A stretch of 64,000 nt of DNA, taken from assembly GCF_000203915.1 (NCBI RefSeq), contig NC_008390.1, positions 1,612,001-1,676,000 on the forward strand, in the 5' to 3' direction. The notes under the pieces were generated by a model, which was given only the letters and a program-made list of their open reading frames with translations, did not search any database and was not told the origin of the DNA. Shown piece by piece: positions 34,380 to 42,682 of this stretch (within the stretch, counting starts at the first letter, position 1; every line of letters begins with the position of its first letter). The stretch is from Burkholderia ambifaria AMMD (GTDB taxonomy: Bacteria > Pseudomonadota > Gammaproteobacteria > Burkholderiales > Burkholderiaceae). The position numbers were made by a program, and so were the translations under genes.

Positions 34380-35330
34380 ATGAATGTCCTCTTTCGCCGT
34401 CGTTTCCTGACCGCCGCGCTTGCCGCCGTCGCGGTCGCCGCCGCACCGGCCGTCCACGCGCAAGCGGGGGCCAAGCCGAAGGTCGCGCTCGTGATGAAGT
34501 CGCTCGCCAACGAGTTCTTCCTGACGATGGAAACCGGCGCGAAGGAATACCAGAAGCACAACGCCGGCCAGTTCGACCTGATCACGAACGGCATCAAGGA
34601 CGAGACCGACACCGCGAACCAGATCCGCATCGTCGAGCAGATGATCGTGTCGAAGGTCGATGCGATCGTGCTCGCGCCGGCCGATTCGAAGGCGCTCGTG
34701 CCGGTCGTGAAGAAGGCGGTCGACGCGGGCATCATCGTCGTGAACATCGACAACCGGCTCGACCCCGACGTGCTGAAGTCGAAGAACCTGAACGTGCCGT
34801 TCGTCGGCCCCGACAACCGCAAGGGCGCGCGCAAGATCGGCGACTACCTCGCGAAGCGGCTGAAGGCGGGCGACCAGGTCGGTATCCTCGAAGGCGTGTC
34901 GACGACGACCAACGCGCAGCAGCGCACGGCCGGCTTCCAGGATGCGATGAAGGCGGGCGGGATGAAGGTCGTGTCGGTGCAGTCGGGCGAGTGGGAGATC
35001 GACAAGGGCAATGCGGTCGCGTCCGCGATGCTCAACGAATACCCGAACCTGCGCGCGCTGCTGTGCGGCAACGACAACATGGCGATCGGCGCGGTGTCGG
35101 CGGTGCGGGCCGCGGGCAAGCAGGGCAAGGTGTTCGTGGTCGGCTACGACAACATCAACGCGATCAAGCCGATGCTGAAGGACGGCCGCGTGCTCGCGAC
35201 CGCCGACCAGTACGCGGCGAAGCAGGCCGTGTTCGGCATCGACACGGCGCTCAAGGCGATTGCCGAGCATCGCAAGCAGGCCGACATGACCGGTGTGGTC
35301 GAGACGCCGGTGGATCTCGTGACGAAGTAA
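34380..35330 (+). CDS. rbsB: Ribose ABC transporter substrate-binding protein
   Basis: Periplasmic sugar-binding protein of the RbsB family, 316 residues with signal peptide 'MNVLFRRRFLTAALAAVAVA' up to 'HAQA'. The pattern 'PKVALVMKSLANEFFLTMET', 'DAIVLAPADSKALVPVVKKA', 'GIIVVNIDNRLD' and 'CGNDNMAIGAVSAV' is that of ribose/allose-type receptors; Asp and Asn residues line the sugar pocket. The ATG at 34380 follows AGGAGATGTGT. It heads rbsB-A-C-R-K, under the palindromic operator. Exact pentose is inferred from the partner ribokinase. Confidence 0.9.
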   Translation: MNVLFRRRFLTAALAAVAVAAAPAVHAQAGAKPKVALVMKSLANEFFLTMETGAKEYQKHNAGQFDLITNGIKDETDTANQIRIVEQMIVSKVDAIVLAPADSKALVPVVKKAVDAGIIVVNIDNRLDPDVLKSKNLNVPFVGPDNRKGARKIGDYLAKRLKAGDQVGILEGVSTTTNAQQRTAGFQDAMKAGGMKVVSVQSGEWEIDKGNAVASAMLNEYPNLRALLCGNDNMAIGAVSAVRAAGKQGKVFVVGYDNINAIKPMLKDGRVLATADQYAAKQAVFGIDTALKAIAEHRKQADMTGVVETPVDLVTK

Positions 35331-35343
35331 CGCCGCCCCGTCG

Positions 35344-35380
35344 CGGCCGCCGCCCTCAAGAATCCGGGCCGGCGGCCGTT
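35344..35380 (+). terminator. Intercistronic hairpin between rbsB and rbsA
   Basis: Outer 8-bp stem CGGCCGCC (35344-35351) with GGCGGCCG (35371-35378), extended inward by more GC pairs, followed by TTAT. Probably attenuates transcription after the binding-protein gene. Confidence 0.5.
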
Positions 35381-35475
35381 ATACGGAGTGAGCGCGATCA
35401 CGGCCACTGCATGCACATGCACTTGTGAGCGTCATACCCGCGCGTCGCGTGCGCGCGGCCGCAATCAGGATCGCG

Positions 35476-37089
35476 ATGGAACCGACCTTCCAACCCTCCC
35501 GTTCAGCCATTCCCGTGCTGTCCGTCTCCGGCGTGGGCAAGACCTACGCCGAACCGGTGCTCGCCGACGTCACGCTGACGCTCGCACCGGGCGAGGCGCT
35601 CGCGCTGACGGGCGAGAACGGCGCCGGAAAGAGCACGCTGTCGAAGATCATCGGCGGGCTCGTCGACCCGACGACCGGCACGATGCAGCTCGGCGGCCAG
35701 GCCTATGCGCCGGCGAGCCGCACGCAGGCCGAAGCGCTCGGCGTGCGCATGGTGATGCAGGAGCTGAACCTGTTGCCGACGCTGACGGTCGCCGAAAACC
35801 TGTTTCTGAACCGTCTGCCGCGACGCTTCGGCATCATTGATCGCGCGCGGCTGCATGACGACGCGCAGGCGGCGATGGCGCGTGTCGGGCTCGACGCGAT
35901 CGACCCCGACACGCCAGTCGGTGCGCTCGGCATCGGCCACCAGCAGATGGTCGAGATCGCGCGCAATCTGATCGGCGACTGCCGCGTGCTGATCCTCGAC
36001 GAGCCGACCGCGATGCTGACCGCACGCGAGGTCGAGCTGCTGTTCGAGCAGATCGACCGGTTGAAGGCGCACGGCGTGGCGATCGTCTACATCTCGCACC
36101 GGCTCGACGAGCTCGCGCGCGTCGCCGAGCGCGTCGCGGTGCTGCGCGACGGCCGGCTCGTGCATGTCGGCGACATGGCCGCGACGACGTCCGACGGGCT
36201 CGTCACGCTGATGGTCGGGCGCGAGATCGGCGAGCACATCGATCTCGGTCCGCGCCGAATCGGCGCGCCGCGACTCGCCGTGTCGGGCATGACGCGCGGC
36301 ACGGCCGTGCAGGACGTGTCGCTCGAAGTGCGCTCGGGCGAAATCTTCGGCATCTCGGGGCTGATCGGCGCGGGGCGCACCGAATTGCTGCGGCTGATCT
36401 ACGGCGCGGATACGCCGGACGCCGGAATGATCTCGGTCGGCGATCCGCTGAAGCCGGCGCGCATCGCTTCGCCCGTCGACGCGGTGCGGCACGGCATCGC
36501 GCTGATCACCGAGGACCGCAAGGGCGAAGGGCTGCTGCTGTCGCAGTCGGTCACGTCGAACGTGTCGCTCGGCCAGCTCGAGCAGCTCGCGCGCGGCGGC
36601 ATCGTCAATACGGCGCGCGAAACGGCGCTCGCCGAGCAGCAGATCGACGCGTTGCGGATCCGCACGCACGGCGCAGCACAGCCGGTCGGCGAACTGTCGG
36701 GCGGCAACCAGCAGAAGGTCGTGATCGGCCGCTGGCTCGCGCGCGACATGGGCGTGCTGCTGTTCGATGAGCCGACCCGCGGAATCGACGTCGGCGCCAA
36801 ATTCGAGATCTATACGCTGATGGGCGCGCTCGCGCGCGACGGCCGCGCGCTGGTGGTCGTCTCGAGCGACTTGCGCGAGCTGATGCTGATCTGCGACCGG
36901 ATCGGCGTGATGTCGGCCGGCCGCATGACCGCCGTGTTCGAACGCGGCAACTGGACCCAGGATGCGCTGCTGGCCGCGGCGTTCGCCGGCTTCGGCCGCG
37001 ACGCGCTGCCGGAAGGCGCGCGCCACCTGGATGCGCAAGCGGCGCCGCGCGCGGCTTCCGGCACTTCGACCACAGGACGACAGCAATGA
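35476..37089 (+). CDS. rbsA: Ribose ABC transporter ATP-binding protein RbsA
   Basis: Double-ABC ATPase of sugar importers, 537 residues. First cassette: Walker A 'GENGAGKST' near residue 50, 'MVMQELNLLPTLTVAENLFL', Walker B 'VLILDEPTAML'. Second cassette has the usual degenerate Walker A 'GLIGAGRTELL', then 'EDRKGEGLL', signature 'LSGGNQQKVVIGRWLA' and 'LLFDEPTRGIDVGAKFEIY'. I chose the ATG at 35476 (CAGGA upstream); a GTG at 35425 would add 17 unsupported residues. The stop overlaps rbsC by four bases. Confidence 0.93.
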   Translation: MEPTFQPSRSAIPVLSVSGVGKTYAEPVLADVTLTLAPGEALALTGENGAGKSTLSKIIGGLVDPTTGTMQLGGQAYAPASRTQAEALGVRMVMQELNLLPTLTVAENLFLNRLPRRFGIIDRARLHDDAQAAMARVGLDAIDPDTPVGALGIGHQQMVEIARNLIGDCRVLILDEPTAMLTAREVELLFEQIDRLKAHGVAIVYISHRLDELARVAERVAVLRDGRLVHVGDMAATTSDGLVTLMVGREIGEHIDLGPRRIGAPRLAVSGMTRGTAVQDVSLEVRSGEIFGISGLIGAGRTELLRLIYGADTPDAGMISVGDPLKPARIASPVDAVRHGIALITEDRKGEGLLLSQSVTSNVSLGQLEQLARGGIVNTARETALAEQQIDALRIRTHGAAQPVGELSGGNQQKVVIGRWLARDMGVLLFDEPTRGIDVGAKFEIYTLMGALARDGRALVVVSSDLRELMLICDRIGVMSAGRMTAVFERGNWTQDALLAAAFAGFGRDALPEGARHLDAQAAPRAASGTSTTGRQQ

Positions 37090-38105
37090 CCCAGCCTCCC
37101 GTATCCCCGAGCGACGCAGGCGCGCAGCAGGACGTGACGGAGCGCCGCGCGCGCACGCTGTCCGGCACGCGGCTCGGCCTGTCGAACTATCTCGGGCTCG
37201 CCGGTGCGCTCGCCGCGATGATCGCGCTGTTTTCGGCGCTGAGCTCGCATTTCCTGACCTACGATACGTTCAGTACGATCGCGAACCAGATCCCCGATCT
37301 CGTCGTGATGTCGGTCGGGATGACCTTCGTGCTGATCATCGCCGGCATCGACCTGTCGGTTGGCTCGGTGCTCGCGCTGGCCGCGTCGATGGTCAGCGTG
37401 GCCGCGCTGAAATGGCAGTGGGGGCCGCTGCCGGCCGCGCTGATCGGGATCGCGGTCGCGACCGCGACCGGCTCGCTGACCGGGGCGATCACGGTGGGCT
37501 GGCGGATTCCGTCGTTCATCGTGTCGCTCGGCGTGCTCGAGGCCGCGCGCGGCGTCGCTTATCAGCTGACGAATTCGCGCACGGCCTACATCGGCGACGC
37601 GTTCGATTTCCTGTCGAACCCGATCGCGCTCGGCATCTCGCCGGCGTTCCTGATCGCGGTCGCGGTGATGATCGCGGCACAGTTCGTGCTCACGCGTACC
37701 GTGTTCGGGCGCTATCTCGTCGGGATCGGTACGAACGAGGAAGCCGTGCGGCTCGCCGGGGTTAACCCGCGGCCGTATAAAATCCTCGTATTCGCATTGA
37801 TGGGCGCGCTCGCCGGGCTCGCGTCGCTGTTCCAGATCTCGCGGCTCGAGGCCGCCGATCCGAACGCGGGCGCGGGCCTCGAACTGCAGGTGATCGCGGC
37901 CGTCGTGATCGGCGGCACGAGCCTGATGGGCGGGCGCGGCTCGGTGATCAGCACGTTCTTCGGCGTGTTGATCATCTCCGTGCTGGCCGCTGGGTTGGCG
38001 CAGATCGGCGCGAACGAGCCGACCAAACGGATCATCACCGGGGCGGTGATCGTGGTGGCGGTCGTGCTCGATACGTATCGCAGCCGGCGCGCCCGCGCCC
38101 GGTAA
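37086..38105 (+). CDS. rbsC: Ribose ABC transporter permease RbsC
   Basis: Membrane component of the ribose importer, 339 residues, about ten helices. Marks: 'IADLVVMSVGMTFVLI'-like 'IPDLVVMSVGMTFVLIIAGI' with 'DLSVGSVLALAAS', the docking 'GTNEEAVRLAGVNPRPYKIL' segment, and 'VIAAVVIGGTSLMGGRGSV'. The first 25 residues are a hydrophilic leader. ATGA overlap with rbsA gives translational coupling. Confidence 0.94.
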   Translation: MTQPPVSPSDAGAQQDVTERRARTLSGTRLGLSNYLGLAGALAAMIALFSALSSHFLTYDTFSTIANQIPDLVVMSVGMTFVLIIAGIDLSVGSVLALAASMVSVAALKWQWGPLPAALIGIAVATATGSLTGAITVGWRIPSFIVSLGVLEAARGVAYQLTNSRTAYIGDAFDFLSNPIALGISPAFLIAVAVMIAAQFVLTRTVFGRYLVGIGTNEEAVRLAGVNPRPYKILVFALMGALAGLASLFQISRLEAADPNAGAGLELQVIAAVVIGGTSLMGGRGSVISTFFGVLIISVLAAGLAQIGANEPTKRIITGAVIVVAVVLDTYRSRRARAR

Positions 38106-38141
38106 GAACTACACAGAAAGCAGACCAGAGAGAAACGGGAA

Positions 38142-39173
38142 ATGGCGACGATCAAGGATGTGGCGGCCATGGCGGGCGTGTCGTTTACGACCGTGTCGCA
38201 CGTGGTGAACAATTCGCGGCCGGTGTCCGCGGACGTGCGTGCGAAGGTCGAGGGCGCGATCCGTGAGCTGAATTACGTGCCGTCGGCCGTGGCGCGCTCG
38301 CTCAAGGCGCGTTCGACGGCGACCATCGGACTCGTCGTGCCGAACAGTACGAATCCGTACTTCGCGGAGCTTGCGCGCGGCATCGAGGATCAGTGCGCGG
38401 CCAACGGCTATTGCGTGTTCTTCTGCAACTCGGACGACGATCCCGTGAAGCAGCGCAACTACTTGCGCGTGCTGCAGGAAAAGCGCATCGACGGGCTGAT
38501 CGTCGCATCGGCCGGCGAGGACGCGGTGCTCGCGCAGACGCTCGCGCACGCGCATGCGCCGCTCGTCGTCGTCGACCGCAACATCGAGGGGCTCGCGGCC
38601 GACCTCGTGCAGATCGATCACGAACGCGGCGCGTATCTGGCGACGCGCCACCTGCTCGAACTCGGGCACGCGAAGATCGGCTGCATCACCGGGCCGACCG
38701 ACACGGCCGTCAGCGCGATGCGCGTGCACGGCTTCATCCGCGCGATGGCCGAGCGCGGGATCGACATCGTGCCGGGCGCGATCGCGGAAAGCGATTTCTC
38801 GTGCCTCGGCGGCTATCACGCGGCGTCGCGGCTGTTCGAGTCGGTGCATCCGAGCGCGATTTTCGCGGGCAACGACCTGATGGGCGTCGGTGCGCTGCGC
38901 GCGGCGGCCGAGCGCGGATTGCGCGTGCCGGACGACTGCTCGATCATCGGCTTCGACGACATCGAATTCTCCCGCTACACGTATCCGGCACTGTCGACGG
39001 TCGGCCAGTCGGTGCGCGCGCTCGGCGAAATGGCCGCGCAGACGCTGATCGAGCGGATCGGCGGCGGCTCGACCGCTGCGCCGAGCCGTCGCCGCGTCGT
39101 GTCGCCGCGCCTCGTGCTGCGCGAATCCACGGCGATCTACCGCGAGCCGGCCGCGCCCGGCGCTCGCGCATGA
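38142..39173 (+). CDS. rbsR: LacI family regulator of the ribose operon (RbsR)
   Basis: A 343-residue LacI/GalR repressor. The N-terminal helix-turn-helix and hinge are 'ATIKDVAAMAGVSFTTVSHV' and 'VNNSRPVSADVRAKVEGAIR', with 'SLKARSTATIGLVVPNSTNP' leading into the periplasmic-binding-like effector domain. It lies inside the operon between rbsC and rbsK and its stop overlaps the rbsK start. The perfect LacI-type palindrome before rbsB is its probable operator, so ribose should relieve its own repression. Confidence 0.92.
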   Translation: MATIKDVAAMAGVSFTTVSHVVNNSRPVSADVRAKVEGAIRELNYVPSAVARSLKARSTATIGLVVPNSTNPYFAELARGIEDQCAANGYCVFFCNSDDDPVKQRNYLRVLQEKRIDGLIVASAGEDAVLAQTLAHAHAPLVVVDRNIEGLAADLVQIDHERGAYLATRHLLELGHAKIGCITGPTDTAVSAMRVHGFIRAMAERGIDIVPGAIAESDFSCLGGYHAASRLFESVHPSAIFAGNDLMGVGALRAAAERGLRVPDDCSIIGFDDIEFSRYTYPALSTVGQSVRALGEMAAQTLIERIGGGSTAAPSRRRVVSPRLVLRESTAIYREPAAPGARA

Positions 39174-40096
39174 CGGCGCGCACGACGGGCGCCGGCCGCG
39201 TGACGGTGGTCGGCAGCCTCAACATGGATCTCGTCGTGCGGGCGCCGCGGCTGCCGCTGCCGGGCGAAACGCTCGCCGGCCATGCCTACGCGCAGGCGGC
39301 GGGCGGCAAGGGCGGCAACCAGGCCGTCGCGGCCGCGCGCCTCGGCGCGCAGGTCACGATGATCGGCTGCGTCGGCGCGGACGCGCACGGCGCAGCGCTG
39401 CGGGCCGGCCTCGAGGCCGAAGGCATCGATTGCGCGCGGCTCGCGACGAGCGCGGCGGCGTCGACCGGTGTCGCGCTGATCGTCGTCGACGACGCGAGCC
39501 AGAACACGATCGTGATCGTCGCCGGCGGCAATGGCGAAGTCACGCCGGAGACGGTGGCGCGGCACGAGGCCGCGCTGGCCGCGACCGACGTGCTGATCTG
39601 CCAGCTCGAGACGCCGCCGGACGCCGTGTTCGCGGCGCTGTCGGCTGGCCGGCGGCTCGGCCGCACGGTGGTGCTCAATCCGGCGCCCGCGGTCGCGCCG
39701 CTGCCGGACGGCTGGCTGCCGCTGGTCGATTACCTGATCCCGAACGAAGTGGAGGCGGCCGCGCTCACCGGGCTGCCGGTGCGCGACCCGGCCGACGCAG
39801 AAGCCGCGGCGCGGATGCTGCAGGCGGGCGGCGCGCGCAACGTGCTGATCACGCTCGGCGCGCGCGGCGTGCTCGCGCTGTCGGCCGACGGCGCGGCGCG
39901 CCACTATCCGGCGCCCGTCGTGCAGGCGATCGACACGACCGCGGCCGGCGATACCTTCATCGGCGGTTTCGCCGCGCGGCTCGCCGCGGGGGAAGACGTC
40001 GATACCGCGATCCGCTTCGCGCAACGCGCGGCGGCGCTGTCGGTCACGCGCGCGGGCGCGCAGCCGTCGATTCCCACCCTCGCCGAACTGGCCTGA
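39170..40096 (+). CDS. rbsK: Ribokinase
   Basis: PfkB-family kinase that phosphorylates ribose to ribose 5-phosphate for the pentose phosphate pathway. At 308 residues it has the usual length. Marks: 'VVGSLNMDLVVRAPRLPLPG' at the N-terminus, 'AAGGKGGNQAVAAARLGA' (sugar binding), 'NPAPAVAPLP', 'PNEVEAAALTG', and the anion-hole 'DTTAAGDTFIGGF' with the catalytic Asp of the 'GD' pair. The 'DTTAAGD' form replaces the common 'DTTGAGD'. ATGA overlap with rbsR. Confidence 0.94.
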   Translation: MTARTTGAGRVTVVGSLNMDLVVRAPRLPLPGETLAGHAYAQAAGGKGGNQAVAAARLGAQVTMIGCVGADAHGAALRAGLEAEGIDCARLATSAAASTGVALIVVDDASQNTIVIVAGGNGEVTPETVARHEAALAATDVLICQLETPPDAVFAALSAGRRLGRTVVLNPAPAVAPLPDGWLPLVDYLIPNEVEAAALTGLPVRDPADAEAAARMLQAGGARNVLITLGARGVLALSADGAARHYPAPVVQAIDTTAAGDTFIGGFAARLAAGEDVDTAIRFAQRAAALSVTRAGAQPSIPTLAELA

Positions 40097-40117
40097 CAGG
40101 CCGCGGCGCGCATCGTG

Positions 40118-40165
40118 GCCGGCGCCTGCGACAGCAGGCGGCCGGCTGTCTGGCGGTCTCTTTCT
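40118..40165 (+). terminator. Probable terminator of the rbs operon
   Basis: Hairpin 40118-40129 with 40134-40146 (12 pairs, one bulged G), loop GACA, about 20 bases after the rbsK stop. The T-run is poor (TCTCTTTCT from 40157). Confidence 0.45.
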
Positions 40166-40271
40166 GATCGGCCCGAAGCCGACATTCGCTTTGTCATCTC
40201 TTGGCACGGGCCGGCGTGTTACGCACCCTATTATTCAGCAGAATGCAATAAACAGATCAATTGCGGAGAAA

Positions 40272-40283
40272 ATTGACGTCAAT
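40272..40283. promoter_or_regulatory. Perfect 12-bp palindrome upstream of the chemoreceptor gene
   Basis: ATTGACGTCAAT, in an AT-rich spot about 100 bases before the receptor ATG. A likely protein-binding site; I cannot name the regulator. Confidence 0.5.
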
Positions 40284-40382
40284 ACCATCAAGTCGTGCGG
40301 CGAACGGTCGTAAATGCATCGGGGCGAAACACTGTTTCGAAAAACGGGCGCGGCCCGTTCATGACGACGCAACACAGGAAGA

Positions 40383-42149
40383 ATGATGGTGATCGGAAAC
40401 CTGACGATACGTGCGCGCATCGGTCTGACGATGGCGTTTCTCGCGGTGCTGCTGGGATTGGTCGGCGTGCTGGGCGTGTACGGGATGACGCGCTCGAACG
40501 ACGCGACACGCGAAATCTTCACGAACCAGATGCCGAGCGCGGTCAACGTGGCCGTGGCGGAAATGTACGCGGCGCGTGAGCGCCTGGCGCTCGATCGCGC
40601 CGCGCTGCTGGCCGGCTCGCCTGACTCCGCTGCCGCGGTGGAGCGCAGCCGCGCGATGCGCACGCAGTCCGACGCGTGGTGGCAGAAGTACCTCGCGCTG
40701 CCGCGCGGCCCGGAGGAAGACCGCCTCGCACAGGATGTCGCCGCGAAGCGGCTGGCGTTGCAGCGCAGCTGCGACGCGTTCGGAGGCGCGATCGCGACGG
40801 GCGACCACGACCGGATCGGCGAGGGCGCCAAGCAGCTCCAGATGCTGTACAACGAGCTTTCGATCTCGGGCGAAGCGCTGCGCAATTTCCAGTTCAGCTC
40901 CGCGCAGGCGGACTTCGACCGCGCGGAATCGGTCTACGACACGCTGCGCGTGCTGTCGATCGTCGTGCTGGTGGCCGGCCTGGTCGCCGCGGCGCTGTCG
41001 TGGCTGACGCTCAGCCGTGCGATCGGCCGCCCGCTCGCGGACGCGCTCGCGCATTTCGACGCGATGGCCGCGGGTGACCTGCGCCGCTCGATCGTCGTGC
41101 ATCGGCGCGACGAAATGGGCCAGCTGCTCGACGGCCTCGCGCGGATGCAGCGCGGCTTCGTCGATACGGTGCGCACGGTGCGTGGCGGCAGCGAGTCGAT
41201 CGCGACCGCGGCGCGGCAGATCGCCGCCGGCAACATCGACCTGTCCTCGCGCACGGAAGAACAGGCGTCGGCGCTGCAGGAAACCGCGTCGAGCATGGAG
41301 CAGCTGACCGGCACGGTGAAACAGAACGCGGACAATGCGCGGCAGGCAAGCTCGCTGGCCGCGAACGCGTCGGAGATTGCAAACAAGGGCAATACGGTGG
41401 TCGGCCAGGTGGTCGGCACGATGGGCGAGATCAACGACAGCTCCGCGAAGATCGCGGACATCATCGCGATCATCGAGGGAATCGCGTTCCAGACCAACAT
41501 CCTGGCGCTGAACGCGGCCGTCGAAGCTGCGCGTGCGGGCGAGGAAGGGCGCGGCTTCGCGGTCGTCGCGGGCGAGGTGCGCAGCCTCGCGCAGCGTTCG
41601 TCGAGCGCGGCCAAGGAGATCAAGGCGCTGATCGACGCGTCGGTGGACCGCATCCGCACGGGCTCGACGCTGGTCGACGAGGCCGGTCGCACGATGAGCG
41701 ACGTGATCGCGGCCGTGCAGCGCGTGACGGACATCATGGGCGAAATCGCGGCCGCATCGGAGGAGCAGAGCGGCGGCATCGACCAGGTCGCGCGCGCGGT
41801 CGCGCAGATGGATGAAGTCACGCAGCAGAACGCCGCGCTCGTCGAGGAAGCGGCGGCCGCCGCGCAGTCGCTCGACGAACAGGCCGCGCGCCTGCGCGAC
41901 ACGGCGGCGGTCTTCCGGATCGACGACGATGCGGCGCAGCCGGCAGCCGCTCCCGCTGCACGTCAGGCGCCGCGCGCGGTGCCCGCGCCGGCTGCCGTGC
42001 CGGTGAGCTCGGCCGCACCGGCCGCGGCGCGCGACGATCGCGACGCAACGCCCAAGCGTGCGGCGCCGGTGCGCAAGCCGGCGGGCGCGCCCGCAGCGCC
42101 TGCGCCGGCCGCCGCGACTGCCGGCGGGGACGACTGGGAAACGTTCTGA
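40383..42149 (+). CDS. Methyl-accepting chemotaxis protein
   Basis: A 588-residue chemoreceptor. First membrane helix about residues 10-32, a periplasmic four-helix-bundle sensor (4HB_MCP type, about 33-190), second helix near 190-212, a HAMP domain with '[20 protein letters not shown]', and the signalling domain with the invariant hairpin tip '[20 protein letters not shown]' and '[20 protein letters not shown]'. A Pro/Ala-rich tail of about 75 residues ends in 'WETF', the CheR/CheB-tethering pentapeptide type, so it should be a full-length major receptor. Ligand unknown; it lies just after the ribose operon but need not be its receptor. Confidence 0.93.
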   Translation: MMVIGNLTIRARIGLTMAFLAVLLGLVGVLGVYGMTRSNDATREIFTNQMPSAVNVAVAEMYAARERLALDRAALLAGSPDSAAAVERSRAMRTQSDAWWQKYLALPRGPEEDRLAQDVAAKRLALQRSCDAFGGAIATGDHDRIGEGAKQLQMLYNELSISGEALRNFQFSSAQADFDRAESVYDTLRVLSIVVLVAGLVAAALSWLTLSRAIGRPLADALAHFDAMAAGDLRRSIVVHRRDEMGQLLDGLARMQRGFVDTVRTVRGGSESIATAARQIAAGNIDLSSRTEEQASALQETASSMEQLTGTVKQNADNARQASSLAANASEIANKGNTVVGQVVGTMGEINDSSAKIADIIAIIEGIAFQTNILALNAAVEAARAGEEGRGFAVVAGEVRSLAQRSSSAAKEIKALIDASVDRIRTGSTLVDEAGRTMSDVIAAVQRVTDIMGEIAAASEEQSGGIDQVARAVAQMDEVTQQNAALVEEAAAAAQSLDEQAARLRDTAAVFRIDDDAAQPAAAPAARQAPRAVPAPAAVPVSSAAPAAARDDRDATPKRAAPVRKPAGAPAAPAPAAATAGGDDWETF

Positions 42150-42682
42150 TTCGCGGCGCGCCGCGCCTCTATTCCTAGCGCATCTTTCCCTCGCATCTTT
42201 CCCTATTTGGCAGCACACGACGCCCGCTACTGCGGGCGTCGTCGTTTCGGCCACCGATCGAATGTGACAGCGCGTATGAACGTTCGCACAACGTCGCGTG
42301 TCGCATGCGCGCATCGGCGCTACGGGTATCTCCGGACGATGCGAAAAAAATTTGTAACGGTGCTCGGCGCGTGTCGTCGTAAACGTGCGCTCGAACGTCT
42401 AGTGATGAAGGGGAGTGAAGGGCGCGGTGACGACGGAGATGTCCAACGCGTGAGACGTTCCGATGCTGGACGAGACGCCGCGGATGCAGTTTCTGCGGCA
42501 CGGGAGATCAATTGTAAAGCGTCAAAATGCGTTGTCCAAGCGGTGTTGTGGAGAATGACCCACTTCATACGAAGAGTTCGTGAAAAAAAATAAGAAAGGG
42601 TTTAGGATGAATTCGAACGCGCTTGCTTCTGCGCAGTCATACGAAGGCAAGCACGTCTTCAGACTCAGGCGAGGGAGGTAGC
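42150..42682. other. Intergenic region upstream of prkA
   Basis: 533 bases with the receptor terminator, an A-rich run at 42346-42353 and a second at 42583-42599, and no gene that I can support. It must contain the prkA operon promoter; I could not identify a clear sigma54 or sigma70 box. Confidence 0.5.
42217..42248 (+). terminator. Terminator after the chemoreceptor gene
   Basis: Perfect 11-bp stem ACGACGCCCGC (42217-42227) with GCGGGCGTCGT (42232-42242), TACT loop, followed by CGTTTCGG. Strong hairpin, short T-run. Confidence 0.65.
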
